Assembly: GCF_001854325.1 (NCBI RefSeq)
Contig: NZ_CP017754.1
Coordinates: 2,914,001 to 2,978,000 of the forward strand
DNA from: Cupriavidus malaysiensis
GTDB taxonomy: Bacteria > Pseudomonadota > Gammaproteobacteria > Burkholderiales > Burkholderiaceae
Length of the DNA stretch: 64,000 nucleotides
Direction: 5' to 3'
Shown: piece after piece, positions 18,402 through 27,895 of the stretch
Layout of the letters: the number at the start of each line of letters is the position of its first letter
Numbering within the stretch: position 1 is the first letter of the stretch
Program-made: the position numbers and the translations under genes
The notes under the pieces: generated by a model
Databases searched by the model: none
Seen by the model: the letters and a program-made list of their open reading frames with translations, nothing else
What the model was told of the DNA's origin: nothing

Positions 18402-19322
18402 ATGCCCCGCGATCCCTCCACCCTGCTCTCCCCCGACACCCGCGCCGCAGGTGAGCGCGACCCCTACCTGACACAACTGGGTGAGCGCATTCGTTCCCTG
18501 CGCGCCGCCCGCGGCATGTCGCGCAAGGATCTTGCACGCGGCGCCGACGTCTCCGAACGCTATCTCGCCAACCTGGAGACCGGCACCGGCAACGCCTCGG
18601 TACTGCTGCTGCGCCAGGTCGCGCATGCGCTCGATGTGCCGCTGCCGGTGGTTCTTGCAGAGGTGGACGACCAGGGCGGCCCGCGTGCCGCCGAATTCAC
18701 CCAGCTCATGCAGTGGATGGCCCAGTTGCCTGGCGACCAGCTCGCCCGCGTGCGCGAAGCCTGCCGCAACGCGCTGGCGCCTGCCGACTCGCGCGACGCG
18801 CGCCATCGCCGCGTCGCCCTGATCGGACTGCGCGGCGCCGGCAAATCGACGCTGGGGCGCGGGCTGGCGCAGGCGCTCGGTGTGCCCTTCGTCGAGTTGA
18901 ACCGCGCCATCGAGGAAGAGGCAGGCGCCAGCCTGTCGGAGATCCACTCGCTGTATGGACAAGCCGCCTACCGCCGCTACGAAATGCGTGCGCTCGAGCG
19001 CGTGCTGCGCGACAACGAGCACATGGTGCTGGCGACTCCGGGCAGCCTGGTGTCGGAGCCGGCCACCTTCAACCTGCTGCTGGCGCACTGCTACACCGTC
19101 TGGGTGCGCACCTCGCCGGAAGAACACATGGCGCGCGTGGTCGCGCAGGGCGACATGCGACCGATGCAGGGCAACAGCGAGGCCATGACGGACCTGCGCC
19201 GCATTCTGCAGGCGCGCACGCCGCTGTATGCACGCGCGGATGTCACCATCGACACCAGCGGTCAGGATCCGCAGGCTTCGCTGCAGGCGCTGCGCGCGCA
19301 GTTGCGCTTGCTCGGCGCCTGA
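18402..19322 (+). CDS. boxR: BoxR-type regulator: XRE helix-turn-helix fused to shikimate-kinase-like domain
   Basis: 306-residue repressor of the aerobic benzoyl-CoA pathway. An XRE-type helix-turn-helix occupies about residues 22-85 (LGERIRSLRAARGMSRKDLARGADVSERYLANLETG). A linker leads to a shikimate-kinase-like domain with the P-loop GLRGAGKST at 142-150. In characterised BoxR this C-terminal domain binds benzoyl-CoA as inducer and has no kinase role. ATG 18402 is used; the in-frame codon three positions earlier is TTG. It is divergent from bclA and shares the TGCA-box region. The boxA, boxB and boxC genes it normally controls are not in this window. Confidence 0.93.
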   Translation: MPRDPSTLLSPDTRAAGERDPYLTQLGERIRSLRAARGMSRKDLARGADVSERYLANLETGTGNASVLLLRQVAHALDVPLPVVLAEVDDQGGPRAAEFTQLMQWMAQLPGDQLARVREACRNALAPADSRDARHRRVALIGLRGAGKSTLGRGLAQALGVPFVELNRAIEEEAGASLSEIHSLYGQAAYRRYEMRALERVLRDNEHMVLATPGSLVSEPATFNLLLAHCYTVWVRTSPEEHMARVVAQGDMRPMQGNSEAMTDLRRILQARTPLYARADVTIDTSGQDPQASLQALRAQLRLLGA

Positions 19323-19497
19323 AGAACCGGCGCGCGCCTTGCCTTGCACAAGGCGCCGCGCAAACCCGATCAAGAGCATTGCCGCGATCGCGCCGAACCT
19401 GGGCGCTTGCCGGCAATCTAATGATCAGGTGCGGACGATATGGGGCCGCGGTGCACATCCAAAGTTCGCAGGGCAGCGGGTCTCACGAAATTTCCTG

Positions 19498-19526
19498 TTG
19501 CAATGCGCAAGCGGTTCCCATATAAT
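19498..19526 (+). promoter_or_regulatory. Sigma-70 promoter of the tRNA-fMet gene
   Basis: TTGCAA at 19498-19503, a 17-base spacer and a perfect TATAAT at 19521-19526, fifteen bases before the mature tRNA. It is the clearest housekeeping promoter in the window. Confidence 0.85.
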
Positions 19527-19541
19527 CTTTTCTTCGACGGA

Positions 19542-19617
19542 CGCGGGGTGGAGCAGTTGGCAGCTCGTCGGGCTCATAACCCGAAGGTCGCAGGTTCAAG
19601 TCCTGCCCCCGCAACCA
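19542..19617 (+). tRNA. Initiator tRNA-Met (CAT)
   Basis: 76-base tRNA with encoded CCA. The anticodon loop CTCATAA is closed by GGG/CCC, the three G:C pairs typical of initiator tRNA. The acceptor stem starts with C and ends with A at position 72, the unpaired C1:A72 that marks formylatable tRNA-fMet. The T-loop GTTCAAGTC and D-loop GCAGTTGGCAGC are intact. A promoter and a terminator flank it, so it is its own transcription unit. Confidence 0.97.
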
Positions 19618-19651
19618 ACTACCGTCGCAGGCCTGCGGCCTGAATCACATC

Positions 19652-19675
19652 AAACGCCCTTCCGGGCGTTTTTTG
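19652..19675 (+). terminator. Intrinsic terminator after tRNA-fMet
   Basis: AAACGCCC (19652-19659), a short TTCC loop, GGGCGTTT (19664-19671), then a continuous T-run to 19674. A standard factor-independent terminator 35 bases after the tRNA. Confidence 0.92.
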
Positions 19676-19832
19676 TTTTGGGCGCGGCAATCTTTCCCTC
19701 GAAGGGAAAGGGACGCAGCCTCATGCACGACACCACCGGCCAGGCTCCTCGCACCGCCTGCAGCCGCGCTCCGCGCCCTACGACGCCCGGGTCGGGGTGA
19801 TACACTTCCGCCATTCCTCCCGGACGCCCCTC

Positions 19833-20417
19833 ATGAAATTCTGCTCGAACTGCGGCCATGCGGTCGTGCTGCGCGTGCCCGATGGCGACAGCCGCCCACG
19901 CCATGTGTGCGACAACTGCGGCACGATCCACTACGTCAATCCGCGCAACGTGGTCGGCACCATCCCGGTGTGGGAAGACAAGGTGCTGCTGTGCAAGCGC
20001 GCCATCGAGCCGCGCTATGGTTTCTGGACACTGCCGGCCGGCTTCATGGAAATCGGCGAGACCACCGCCCAGGGCGCGGCGCGCGAGACGCTGGAGGAAG
20101 CCGGTGCGCGGGTACAGGTCGGTGAACTGTACTCCATCCTCAATGTGCCGCATGTGCATCAGGTCCACCTGTTCTACCTGGCCCGGCTCGAAGATCTCGA
20201 CATCGCACCGGGCGAGGAGAGCCTCGAGGTCAAGCTGGTCGCCGAGGCCGACGTGCCCTGGGACGAACTGGCCTTCCCCACCGTGGTCCATACGCTGCGC
20301 AGCTTCTACGCCGACCGTGCCGCCGGCCGCCTGCACGACGGCAGCTTCCGCGTGTACAGCTTCGACATCGACAAGCCCATGCGCCCGCTGGCCACGCGGG
20401 CGACCGTCGCTCCCTGA
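19833..20417 (+). CDS. NUDIX hydrolase with zinc ribbon (NudC/YjaD-like)
   Basis: 194-residue NUDIX hydrolase. A four-cysteine zinc ribbon (CSNCG ... CDNCG) fills residues 3-32, followed by the NUDIX domain with a complete box ([23 protein letters not shown]). Such zinc-ribbon enzymes act on ADP-ribose-type or NAD(H)-like dinucleotides; the substrate cannot be told from sequence. The ATG at 19833 begins the ribbon. It is followed 28 bases later by aat in the same direction. Confidence 0.92.
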   Translation: MKFCSNCGHAVVLRVPDGDSRPRHVCDNCGTIHYVNPRNVVGTIPVWEDKVLLCKRAIEPRYGFWTLPAGFMEIGETTAQGAARETLEEAGARVQVGELYSILNVPHVHQVHLFYLARLEDLDIAPGEESLEVKLVAEADVPWDELAFPTVVHTLRSFYADRAAGRLHDGSFRVYSFDIDKPMRPLATRATVAP

Positions 20418-20445
20418 CGGCCGGCGTGCCGCCGCGCCGCGCCGC

Positions 20446-21189
20446 ATGATCGCCTGGCTGGAACCTCAAGACCCCTTTCCGCCGCTGGAGCGCGCGCTCG
20501 GTGCCGGCACCGACGCGCCCGGGCTGCTCGCGGCCAGCCGCGACCTGACCCCGCAGCGGCTGCTGCTGGCCTACCGGCAGGGCATCTTCCCCTGGTATTC
20601 CGAAGGCCAGCCGGTGCTGTGGTGGAGCACCGATCCGCGCATGGTGCTGGTGCCGCAGGCCTTCAAGATCTCTGCCACTTTCCGCAAGACGCTGCGCCGC
20701 GTGCTGCGCGAGCCCGAGTGGGAGATCCGCGTTGACGACGATTTCATCGCCGTGATGCACGCCTGCGCCAACACCTGGCGCGAAGGCCAGCAAGGCACCT
20801 GGATCACGCCCGACATCGTCGCCGCCTACGGCGGACTGCACCGGCAGGGCCTCGCCCACAGCGTCGAGACCTGGTACCGCGGAGAGCGCGTGGGCGGGCT
20901 CTACGGGGTGGCGATCGGCCGCATGTTCTACGGCGAGTCGATGTTCGCCCACCGCACCGATGCCTCCAAGATCGCCCTGGCGGCGCTGTGCGCCTTCCTC
21001 GGCAAGCACGGCGTGGCGATGATAGACTGCCAGCAGGAAACCGACCACCTGGCTTCGCTCGGCGCCCGTCCCATCTCCCGCGCCGATTTCGTGGCCCATG
21101 TGCGCGGCGCCACCCAGCTCCCGGCCATCGTGCCCTGGGACTTCGACAAGTCGGTGCTGGCGCGCTGGACGCAGGCGGCGGAGTCCTGA
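20446..21189 (+). CDS. aat: Leucyl/phenylalanyl-tRNA-protein transferase
   Basis: 247-residue Aat enzyme of the bacterial N-end rule. It transfers Leu or Phe from aminoacyl-tRNA to proteins with N-terminal Arg or Lys, marking them for ClpS/ClpAP. Family marks: [36 protein letters not shown] and [13 protein letters not shown] 20446 gives the usual length. It is followed 80 bases downstream by bpt, the second transferase of the same pathway, and the two probably form one unit with the NUDIX gene. Confidence 0.96.
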   Translation: MIAWLEPQDPFPPLERALGAGTDAPGLLAASRDLTPQRLLLAYRQGIFPWYSEGQPVLWWSTDPRMVLVPQAFKISATFRKTLRRVLREPEWEIRVDDDFIAVMHACANTWREGQQGTWITPDIVAAYGGLHRQGLAHSVETWYRGERVGGLYGVAIGRMFYGESMFAHRTDASKIALAALCAFLGKHGVAMIDCQQETDHLASLGARPISRADFVAHVRGATQLPAIVPWDFDKSVLARWTQAAES

Positions 21190-21269
21190 ACCGGAGGCGC
21201 GCGGCAGCCCGTGGCCGATGTGCCGTCTGCCGTGCCTTGCCCGGCCGCCCCACCCGCAACAGGCGAATC

Positions 21270-22052
21270 ATGAGCAAGCTGAAGGAATTGCCCCTGTCCG
21301 CGCTGCAGTTCTATGCCACGGCGCCCTATGCTTGCAGCTACCTGGACGGACGCATGGCCCGCTCGCAGGTGGCCACCCCCGCGCACCTGATCAATGCCGA
21401 TGTGTACTCCCGCCTGGTACGCGCCGGTTTCCGCCGCAGCGGCATCTTCACCTATCGCCCTTATTGCGACGACTGCCAGGCCTGCACGCCCTGCCGCGTG
21501 CTGGTCGACCATTTCTCCCCCGACCGCAGCCAGCGCCGCGCCTGGGAACGCCACCACACGCTGCGCGCGCTGGTGGCGCCGCTGACCTACGTCGAAGAAC
21601 ACTACGCGCTCTACCTGCTCTACCAGTCGATGCGCCATGCCGGCGGCGGCATGGATCAGGACAGCCGCGACCAGTACGAACAGTTCCTGCTGCAGAGCCG
21701 CGTCAACTCGCGCCTGGTGGAGTTCCGCGAGCCGCCGGAGTCGCCCGAGGCCGGCCGCCTGCGCATGGTCAGCATGATCGACGTGCTGGACGACGGGCTG
21801 TCCTCGGTCTACACCTTCTACGACCCGCTCGAGGTGCGTGCCAGCTACGGCACCTACAACATCCTGTGGCAGATCCGCCAGACGCGCGAGCTGGGCCTGC
21901 CCCACCTCTACCTCGGCTACTGGATCGAACAGAGCCGCAAGATGGCGTACAAGGCGCGCTTCCAGCCGATGCAGGTATTGCGCGGCAACCAGTGGCAGCC
22001 CTTCTCCAGCGTCGAAGACGGCATCCGGAGCGACGGCGCCGGCGGCGCCTGA
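21270..22052 (+). CDS. bpt: Bpt leucyl-transferase (arginyltransferase-related, N-end rule)
   Basis: 260-residue protein-transferase of the ATE1-like Bpt family, which adds Leu to proteins with N-terminal Asp or Glu. The N-terminal cysteine cluster [13 protein letters not shown] is intact, followed by [14 protein letters not shown]. The C-terminal domain has the GNAT-like core [25 protein letters not shown] and ends with [25 protein letters not shown] 21270 begins the conserved [25 protein letters not shown]. It directly follows aat. Confidence 0.95.
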   Translation: MSKLKELPLSALQFYATAPYACSYLDGRMARSQVATPAHLINADVYSRLVRAGFRRSGIFTYRPYCDDCQACTPCRVLVDHFSPDRSQRRAWERHHTLRALVAPLTYVEEHYALYLLYQSMRHAGGGMDQDSRDQYEQFLLQSRVNSRLVEFREPPESPEAGRLRMVSMIDVLDDGLSSVYTFYDPLEVRASYGTYNILWQIRQTRELGLPHLYLGYWIEQSRKMAYKARFQPMQVLRGNQWQPFSSVEDGIRSDGAGGA

Positions 22053-22230
22053 AGCCGGCAACCGAGGCCGGCGGCACCGCCGGTGCACGCCGCCCCGCGC
22101 GGGCCGCGCAGTTCGGGCAGCAGCCCGAAACGCTACAATGCCGCCTGGTCCGCGGCGCTTCGCCGCCGGCGCCCACGCCGCCCGGCCTCGCGCCGCTTCC
22201 TTCCGTCTTCGCCAGTCTCCGGTCCTCAAC

Positions 22231-23268
22231 GTGCTCAACGCGCTCTACCCCCTGTTTCGCCCCGCCCTCTTCTCGATGGATGCGGAGGATGCCCACCATT
22301 TCACGCTGAACAACCTGCGCCGCGCCCGGCGCCTGGGCTTTGCCGGCTGCATCGGCAACCGGGTGGCCGACGATCCGCGCACCGTGATGGGCGTGCGCTT
22401 TCCCAACCCCGTCGGCCTGGCCGCCGGCCTGGACAAGGACGGCGCCTACATCGACGGGCTGGCCGCGCTGGGCTTCGGCTTCATCGAGGTCGGCACGGTC
22501 ACCCCGCGCGCCCAGCCCGGCAATCCGCGTCCGCGCATGTTCCGCCTGCCGCAGGCCGATGCGCTGATCAACCGCATGGGCTTCAACAACGGCGGGGTGG
22601 ACGCCTTCATCGCCAACGTGCAGGCTTCGCGCTGGAAGGCCGAAGGCGGCGTGCTGGGGCTCAATATCGGCAAAAACGCCGATACGCCGATCGAGCGTGC
22701 CGCCGATGACTACCTGTACTGCCTGGAGCGCGTCTATCCGCACGCCAGCTACGTCACCGTCAACATTTCTTCGCCGAATACCAAGAACCTGCGCCAGCTG
22801 CAGGGCGCCAGCGAACTGGATGGCCTGCTGTCCGCACTCAAGAACGCGCAGCAGCGCCTGGCCGACCAGCACAAGCGCTACGTACCGGTGGCACTGAAGA
22901 TCGCGCCGGACCTCGACGCCGACCAGATCGGCAATATCGGCGACGCGCTGGTGCGCCACCGCATCGACGGCGTCATCGCCACCAACACCACCATTTCACG
23001 CGAGGCCGTCAAGGGCCTGCCGCACGCCGAGGAGGCCGGCGGCCTGTCCGGCCGCCCGGTGTTCGCGCCGTCCACCGCGGTGGTCAAGGCGCTGCGCGCC
23101 GTGGTCGGCGATGCTGTGCCCATCATCGGCGTGGGCGGCATTTTCGGCGGCGCCGAGGCACGCGCCAAGATCGAGGCAGGCGCCCAGCTGGTGCAGTTGT
23201 ACAGCGGCCTGATCTACCGCGGCCCGAACCTGGTCAGCGAGTGCGCCGCCGCGCTGCGCACACGCTGA
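22231..23268 (+). CDS. pyrD: Dihydroorotate dehydrogenase (quinone), class 2
   Basis: 345-residue membrane-associated FMN enzyme that oxidises dihydroorotate to orotate with quinone, the fourth step of pyrimidine synthesis. The N-terminal amphipathic helix ([20 protein letters not shown]) is typical of class 2. [15 protein letters not shown] and the catalytic-serine motif [12 protein letters not shown] are present, and the C-terminal FMN phosphate site is [10 protein letters not shown] followed by YSGLIYRGP. The start is GTG at 22231, which gives the normal family N-terminus; no ATG fits. Confidence 0.96.
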   Translation: MLNALYPLFRPALFSMDAEDAHHFTLNNLRRARRLGFAGCIGNRVADDPRTVMGVRFPNPVGLAAGLDKDGAYIDGLAALGFGFIEVGTVTPRAQPGNPRPRMFRLPQADALINRMGFNNGGVDAFIANVQASRWKAEGGVLGLNIGKNADTPIERAADDYLYCLERVYPHASYVTVNISSPNTKNLRQLQGASELDGLLSALKNAQQRLADQHKRYVPVALKIAPDLDADQIGNIGDALVRHRIDGVIATNTTISREAVKGLPHAEEAGGLSGRPVFAPSTAVVKALRAVVGDAVPIIGVGGIFGGAEARAKIEAGAQLVQLYSGLIYRGPNLVSECAAALRTR

Positions 23269-23344
23269 CATGACGCGCGCCCGGCCGCTCGGCCGGGCCT
23301 CCCCATCCACGCTTCTCCCGGCAACGCACAAGGACACCCGCGCC

Positions 23345-24403
23345 ATGGAAACCATCCGACTGGGCCGCAGCGACCTGCAGGTCTCGCGCATCTGCCTCGG
23401 CACCATGACCTTCGGCGAGCAGAACACCGAGGCCGAAGGCCACAGCCAGCTCGACTACGCGCTGTCGCGCGGCATCAACTTCATCGACGCCGCCGAGATG
23501 TACCCGGTCAAGCCGCGCGCCGAAACCTACGGCGAGACCGAGCGCATCGTCGGCAAGTGGCTCAAGCGCCAGCCGCGCGACCGCGTGGTGCTGGCCACCA
23601 AGGTGGCGGGCCCGGCACGCATGCCATGGATCCGCAATGGCGGCGACCTGACGCCGGCCAGCATCCGCGAGGCCGTGGAGGGCTCGCTGGCGCGCCTGCA
23701 GACCGACCACATCGACCTGTACCAGATCCACTGGCCGGCCCGCAACGCACCGATCTTCGGCCAGAAGGCCTTCGACCCGGCGCGCGAGCGCGAATGTGCC
23801 TCGATCCAGGCCCAGCTGGAGGCCATGGGCGAACTGGTGCGCGCCGGCAAGATCCGCTACGTCGGTGTGTCCAACGAGACGCCGTGGGGCGTGGCCGAAT
23901 TCGTCAAGCAGGCCGAGCTGCATGGACTGCCGCGCATCGCCACCATCCAGAACCCCTACAACCTGCTCAACCGCAGCTTCGAGCAGGGGCTGGACGAAGC
24001 CTGCTACCGCAGCGAGGTCAGCCTGCTGGTGTACAGCCCGCTCGCTTTCGGCCAGCTCACCGGCAAGTACCTGGCGGGCCCCGCCGACGCACCGGTCTTC
24101 AACCAGGCCGCGCAGGGCCGCCTGACCCGCTTCTCGCCCGACTGGAGCCCGCGCTACATGCGCGCCGAGACGCTGGCCGCATCGGCCCGCTACGTGTCCC
24201 TGGCACACGAGGCCGGGCTGTCACCGGCCTCGCTGGCACTGGCCTGGTGCTATTCGCGCTGGTTCGCCGCCAGCACCATCATCGGTGCCACCAGCCTGGC
24301 TCAACTGCAGGAAGACATCGATGCCTGGCAGGTCCGCTTGCCCGAGGACGTGATCGCGGCAATCGAGCGAATCCACGCTGAGATTCACAATCCCGCGCAA
24401 TAA
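23345..24403 (+). CDS. Tas-like NADP-dependent aldo-keto reductase
   Basis: 352-residue aldo-keto reductase of the Tas type. It opens with LGRSDLQVSRICLGTMTFGEQNTEAEGHSQLDYAL. The catalytic residues fit Asp (FIDAAEMYP), Tyr, Lys (VLATKVAGP) and His (YQIHWP). The C-terminal nucleotide site is IIGATSLAQLQED. Substrate unknown. It is 76 bases after pyrD and may be co-transcribed. ATG 23345 begins the conserved METIRLG. Confidence 0.93.
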   Translation: METIRLGRSDLQVSRICLGTMTFGEQNTEAEGHSQLDYALSRGINFIDAAEMYPVKPRAETYGETERIVGKWLKRQPRDRVVLATKVAGPARMPWIRNGGDLTPASIREAVEGSLARLQTDHIDLYQIHWPARNAPIFGQKAFDPARERECASIQAQLEAMGELVRAGKIRYVGVSNETPWGVAEFVKQAELHGLPRIATIQNPYNLLNRSFEQGLDEACYRSEVSLLVYSPLAFGQLTGKYLAGPADAPVFNQAAQGRLTRFSPDWSPRYMRAETLAASARYVSLAHEAGLSPASLALAWCYSRWFAASTIIGATSLAQLQEDIDAWQVRLPEDVIAAIERIHAEIHNPAQ

Positions 24404-24665
24404 TTGACCTCCCGGCAACGACTTTCTGGTGTTTCTGCGGCATTTTTGTGCACCGCAAAAGTCCAGCCGCCGCGGAAGTGGTATGCTCCCTGCCGCATCG
24501 CCGTCGTAACCGCCACGGCCCACGCCCGCACCCGCCCGCCGCCGGGTGCGCGGTGCCCGCGGCGGCCCGGCCATCCCGCGCCCCGCGCGGTCCGGCCAGG
24601 ACGGCAAAACCATGATCCATGCGGCCTATACCACCCATGCTGCCAGTAGGGGGAGATCAAAGAAG

Positions 24666-25637
24666 ATGAAGAGCCTCAAGTCGACCACAAAGACCATCCT
24701 GGGCGCCGCCGCCGCGCTCGCCTTGCTGTACGGCGGTGCCGTGCAGGCGCAGAGCGTCAAGGTCCTGTCGATCGTCGATCACCCGGCCCTCGACGCCATC
24801 CGCGACGGCGTGCGCGCCGAGCTGAAATCAGCCGGTTTCGACGCTGACAAGAACCTGAAGTGGGAATACCAGAGTGCCCAGGGCAACACCGGCACCGCGG
24901 CACAGATCGCCCGCAAGTTCGTCGGCGACCAGCCCAATGTGATCGTGGCCATCGCCACCCCGTCGGCGCAGGCCGTCGTGGCCGCCACCAAGAGCGTGCC
25001 CGTGGTGTACTCGGGCGTCACCGACCCGGTGGCGGCGCAACTGGTCAAGAGCTGGAGCCCGTCGGGCACCAACGTGACCGGCGTGTCGGACAAGCTGCCG
25101 CTGGACAAGCAGGTCGCCCTGATCAAGCGCGTGGTGCCCAAGGTCAAGACCGTGGGCATGGTCTACAACCCGGGCGAGGCCAACTCGGTCGTGGTGGTCA
25201 AGGAGCTGACCGGCCTGCTGGCCAAGGAAGGCATCGCGCTGAAGGAAGCCGCCGCCCCGCGCACGGTCGACATCGGCCCGGCCGCCAAGAGCCTGATCGG
25301 CAAGGTCGACGTCATCTACACCAACACCGACAACAACGTGGTATCCGCCTACGAGGCCCTGGTCAAGGTGGCCAACGAGTCGAAGATCCCGCTGGTCGCC
25401 GCCGATACCGACAGCGTCAAGCGTGGCGCCATCGCCGCGCTGGGCATCAACTACGGTGACCTGGGCCACCAGACCGGCAAGGTCGTGGTGCGCATCCTGA
25501 AGGGCGAGAAGCCGGGCGCGATCGCCTCGCAGACCAGCGACAACCTTGAGCTGTTCGTCAACACCGGCGCCGCCGAGAAGCAAGGCGTCACGCTCTCGCC
25601 GGAACTGGTCAAGGAAGCGAAGGAAGTCATCAAGTAA
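24666..25637 (+). CDS. ABC transporter substrate-binding protein, TrpX-like (ABC_sub_bind)
   Basis: 323-residue periplasmic binding protein of the ABC_sub_bind family. The signal peptide (TILGAAAALALLYGGAVQAQ) ends at residue 29. The mature part shows VLSIVDHPALDAIRDGV, VAIATPSAQAVVAATKSVPVVYSGVTDPVAAQLV and IYTNTDNNVVSAYEALVKVA, all typical. ATG 24666 follows an AGGGGAGA ribosome site. It is first in a three-gene unit with a permease and an ATPase. In streptococci the relatives are linked to tryptophan; the ligand in betaproteobacteria is not established. Confidence 0.93.
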   Translation: MKSLKSTTKTILGAAAALALLYGGAVQAQSVKVLSIVDHPALDAIRDGVRAELKSAGFDADKNLKWEYQSAQGNTGTAAQIARKFVGDQPNVIVAIATPSAQAVVAATKSVPVVYSGVTDPVAAQLVKSWSPSGTNVTGVSDKLPLDKQVALIKRVVPKVKTVGMVYNPGEANSVVVVKELTGLLAKEGIALKEAAAPRTVDIGPAAKSLIGKVDVIYTNTDNNVVSAYEALVKVANESKIPLVAADTDSVKRGAIAALGINYGDLGHQTGKVVVRILKGEKPGAIASQTSDNLELFVNTGAAEKQGVTLSPELVKEAKEVIK

Positions 25638-25802
25638 GCAGCGGCGCTCGCCGTGGCCCGCCCGCGCCCCGCGCCGGGCAGGCCCGCGCCCCCCGGGCCT
25701 ATCGGCCCATCCCGGCGGCGGCGGCGCACGGCTTACCCAGGTGCTGCGCCACTGCCGGCCGCTTCCGGCCCAGCGCGCCGGAATTCGTCACAGGATTTCC
25801 CC

Positions 25803-26699
25803 ATGTCCCTCTTTTCCCTTCTGGGCGCCCTGGAGATCGGCCTGATCTTCAGCCTGGTCGCCCTCGGGGTGCTGATCTCCTTCCGCATCCTGAACTTCCC
25901 CGACCTGACCGTCGACGGCAGCTTCCCGCTGGGCGGTGCCGTCGCGGCCACGCTGATCTCCGCCGGGCAGGACCCCTTCCTGGCCACCGCGGCCGCCATC
26001 GCCGCGGGCGCGGTCGCCGGCCTGATCACCGGCTGGCTCAATGTGCGCCTGAAGATCATGGATCTGCTCGCCAGTATCCTGATGATGATCGCGCTCTACT
26101 CGGTCAACCTGCGCATCATGGGCCGCCCCAACGTGCCGCTGATCACCGAGTCGACGGTGTTCACCCTGCTGCAGCCCGACTGGCTGCCCGACTACGTCCT
26201 GCGTCCGGCCCTGCTGCTGATCGTGGTGGTCGTCGCCAAGCTGGGCCTGGACTGGTTCTTCTCCTCGCAGCTCGGCCTGGCCATGCGCGCCACCGGCGCC
26301 AACCCCCGCATGGCACGCTCCCAGGGCATCGCCACCGGCCGCGCCACGCTGGCCGGCATGGCCCTGTCCAACGGCCTGGTAGCGCTGGCGGGCGCGCTGT
26401 TCGCGCAGACCCAGGGCGGCTCCGACATCTCGATGGGCATCGGTACCATCGTGATCGGCCTGGCCGCGGTCATCATCGGCGAGACCATCCTGCCGGCGCG
26501 CCGCCTCGTGCTGACCACGCTGGCCGTGGTGCTGGGCGCCATCCTGTACCGCTTCTTCATCGCGCTGGCGCTCAACAGCGACTTCATCGGCCTCAAGGCG
26601 CAGGACCTGAACCTGGTCACTGCCGCCCTCGTGACCTTCGCGCTGGTGCTGCCCGCCACGCGCAAGAAGCTGTTCGGCCGCAAGAACGGAGGTGCCTGA
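25803..26699 (+). CDS. ABC transporter permease, TrpY-like
   Basis: 298-residue inner-membrane permease of the BPD_transp_2 type with eight to nine hydrophobic segments. It opens with LGALEIGLIFSLVALGVLISFRILNFPDLTVDGSFPLGGA, a constant feature of this subgroup. The coupling loop LGLAMRATGANPRMARSQGI is intact. It sits 165 bases after the binding-protein gene and one base before the ATPase start. The transporter is presumably a single-permease homodimer. Confidence 0.94.
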   Translation: MSLFSLLGALEIGLIFSLVALGVLISFRILNFPDLTVDGSFPLGGAVAATLISAGQDPFLATAAAIAAGAVAGLITGWLNVRLKIMDLLASILMMIALYSVNLRIMGRPNVPLITESTVFTLLQPDWLPDYVLRPALLLIVVVVAKLGLDWFFSSQLGLAMRATGANPRMARSQGIATGRATLAGMALSNGLVALAGALFAQTQGGSDISMGIGTIVIGLAAVIIGETILPARRLVLTTLAVVLGAILYRFFIALALNSDFIGLKAQDLNLVTAALVTFALVLPATRKKLFGRKNGGA

Positions 26700-26700
26700 G

Positions 26701-27495
26701 ATGCTGCGCGCTAAAGACCTGAAGCTCACTTTCAATCCGGGCACCCCGATCGAGACGCGCGCGCTGCGCGGGCTCAACCTGGAAATCCCCGCCGGCCAGT
26801 TCGTCGCCGTGATCGGCTCCAACGGTGCCGGCAAGTCGACCTTCCTGAACGCCGTCAGCGGCGACCAGATGGTCGACTCCGGCAGCATCACCATCGACGC
26901 CACCGACGTCACGCGCCAGCCCGCCTGGGACCGCGCCCACCTGGTGGCGCGCGTGTTCCAGGACCCGATGGCCGGCACCTGCGAGGCACTCACCATCGAG
27001 GAGAACATGGCGCTGGCGATGGCGCGCGGGAGCAAGCGCGGTTTCCGCGCGGCGCTGAACCGCCAGTCGCGCGAGCTGTTCCGTGACAAGCTGCGCCTGC
27101 TCAACCTGGGGCTGGAAAACCGCCTGACCGACCGCATCGGCCTGCTCTCCGGCGGCCAGCGCCAGGCAGTCAGCCTGCTGATGGCCTCGCTGCAGCCGTC
27201 GCGCATCCTGCTGCTGGACGAGCACACTGCGGCGCTGGATCCGAAGACCGCGGCCTTCGTGCTGGAACTGACGGCGCGCATCGTCGAGGAAAGCAAGCTG
27301 ACCACCATGATGGTGACCCACAGCATGCGCCAGGCGCTGGACTACGGCCAGCGCACGGTGATGCTGCACCAGGGCCAGGTGGTGCTGGACGTCTCCGGCG
27401 ACAAGCGCCGCGGCCTGGACGTGCCCGACCTGCTGCGCATGTTCGAGCAGACCCGCCACGAGCAGCTCGACGACGACGCTCTGCTGCTGGGTTGA
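26701..27495 (+). CDS. ABC transporter ATPase, TrpZ-like
   Basis: 264-residue ABC ATPase. Walker A is GSNGAGKST, the signature LSGGQRQAVSLL and Walker B ILLLDEHTAALDPKT, with the switch histidine in MMVTHSMRQAL. The start is ATG 26701, served by GGAGG inside the end of the permease gene; an in-frame GTG at 26692 lies too close to that site. Third gene of the importer; a hairpin terminator follows. Confidence 0.94.
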   Translation: MLRAKDLKLTFNPGTPIETRALRGLNLEIPAGQFVAVIGSNGAGKSTFLNAVSGDQMVDSGSITIDATDVTRQPAWDRAHLVARVFQDPMAGTCEALTIEENMALAMARGSKRGFRAALNRQSRELFRDKLRLLNLGLENRLTDRIGLLSGGQRQAVSLLMASLQPSRILLLDEHTAALDPKTAAFVLELTARIVEESKLTTMMVTHSMRQALDYGQRTVMLHQGQVVLDVSGDKRRGLDVPDLLRMFEQTRHEQLDDDALLLG

Positions 27496-27541
27496 TGGCG
27501 CTCCGCCCCGCGCCGGGGCGGCGGCCCGGCCGGCAGATATG

Positions 27542-27573
27542 AACGCCCGCGTGCCTCGGCCCGCGGGCGTTTT
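27542..27573 (+). terminator. Intrinsic terminator after the TrpXYZ-like operon
   Basis: Ten-base arms AACGCCCGCG (27542-27551) and CGCGGGCGTT (27562-27571) with a 10-base loop, then T's to 27573. It lies between two convergent units; the T-run serves the plus strand and only a weak one serves the lut genes. Confidence 0.8.
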
Positions 27574-27592
27574 CACACAAGCGAGGGCCGGC

Positions 27593-27895
27593 CTACTGTT
27601 GCGCCGCCTTGTCGAGCCAGCGCTTCAGCTGGTCGGTGACCGCGTTGCTGGAGAAAGAGCAGCTGTCCTGGGCGAACACGGCCGACATCTCCAGCCGGCG
27701 CAGCAGCTCTTCCATGGCCTGGCCGAACACCGGCGGCAGGCTCAGCCCTACCGCCGCGTCGCGCCAGCCCTGCACCAGCCCGCCGGCGGCCAGCCGGCCC
27801 GCCACGTGTGCGTCCAGGGCGGCGCGCATGCTGGCCAGCGCCGCGGTATTGGCCGGATTGCCTTGTGCCGCCGGATGTGCATCGGTGCCGCTCAT
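27593..27895 (-). CDS. 100-residue orphan third gene of the lut operon
   Basis: A 100-residue protein that I do not recognise. Its ATG overlaps the lutB stop as ATGA, so it is translationally coupled to the lactate-oxidation proteins. It is mostly helical (SMRAALDAHVAGRLAAGGLVQGWRDAAVGL ... MEELLRRLEMSAVFAQDSCSFSSNAVTDQLKRWLDKAAQQ) with one cysteine and no signal peptide or membrane segment. In most lut operons this position holds LutC, a LUD-domain protein of about 220 residues; no such domain is visible here. The length and amphipathic helices suit a small partner or chaperone, which is only a guess. Confidence 0.8.
   Translation of the reverse strand: MSGTDAHPAAQGNPANTAALASMRAALDAHVAGRLAAGGLVQGWRDAAVGLSLPPVFGQAMEELLRRLEMSAVFAQDSCSFSSNAVTDQLKRWLDKAAQQ

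Noticed and set aside
19334..19356. Hairpin after boxR as a terminator
   Set aside because: An 8-bp stem can be drawn, but no T-run follows, so termination is not supported.
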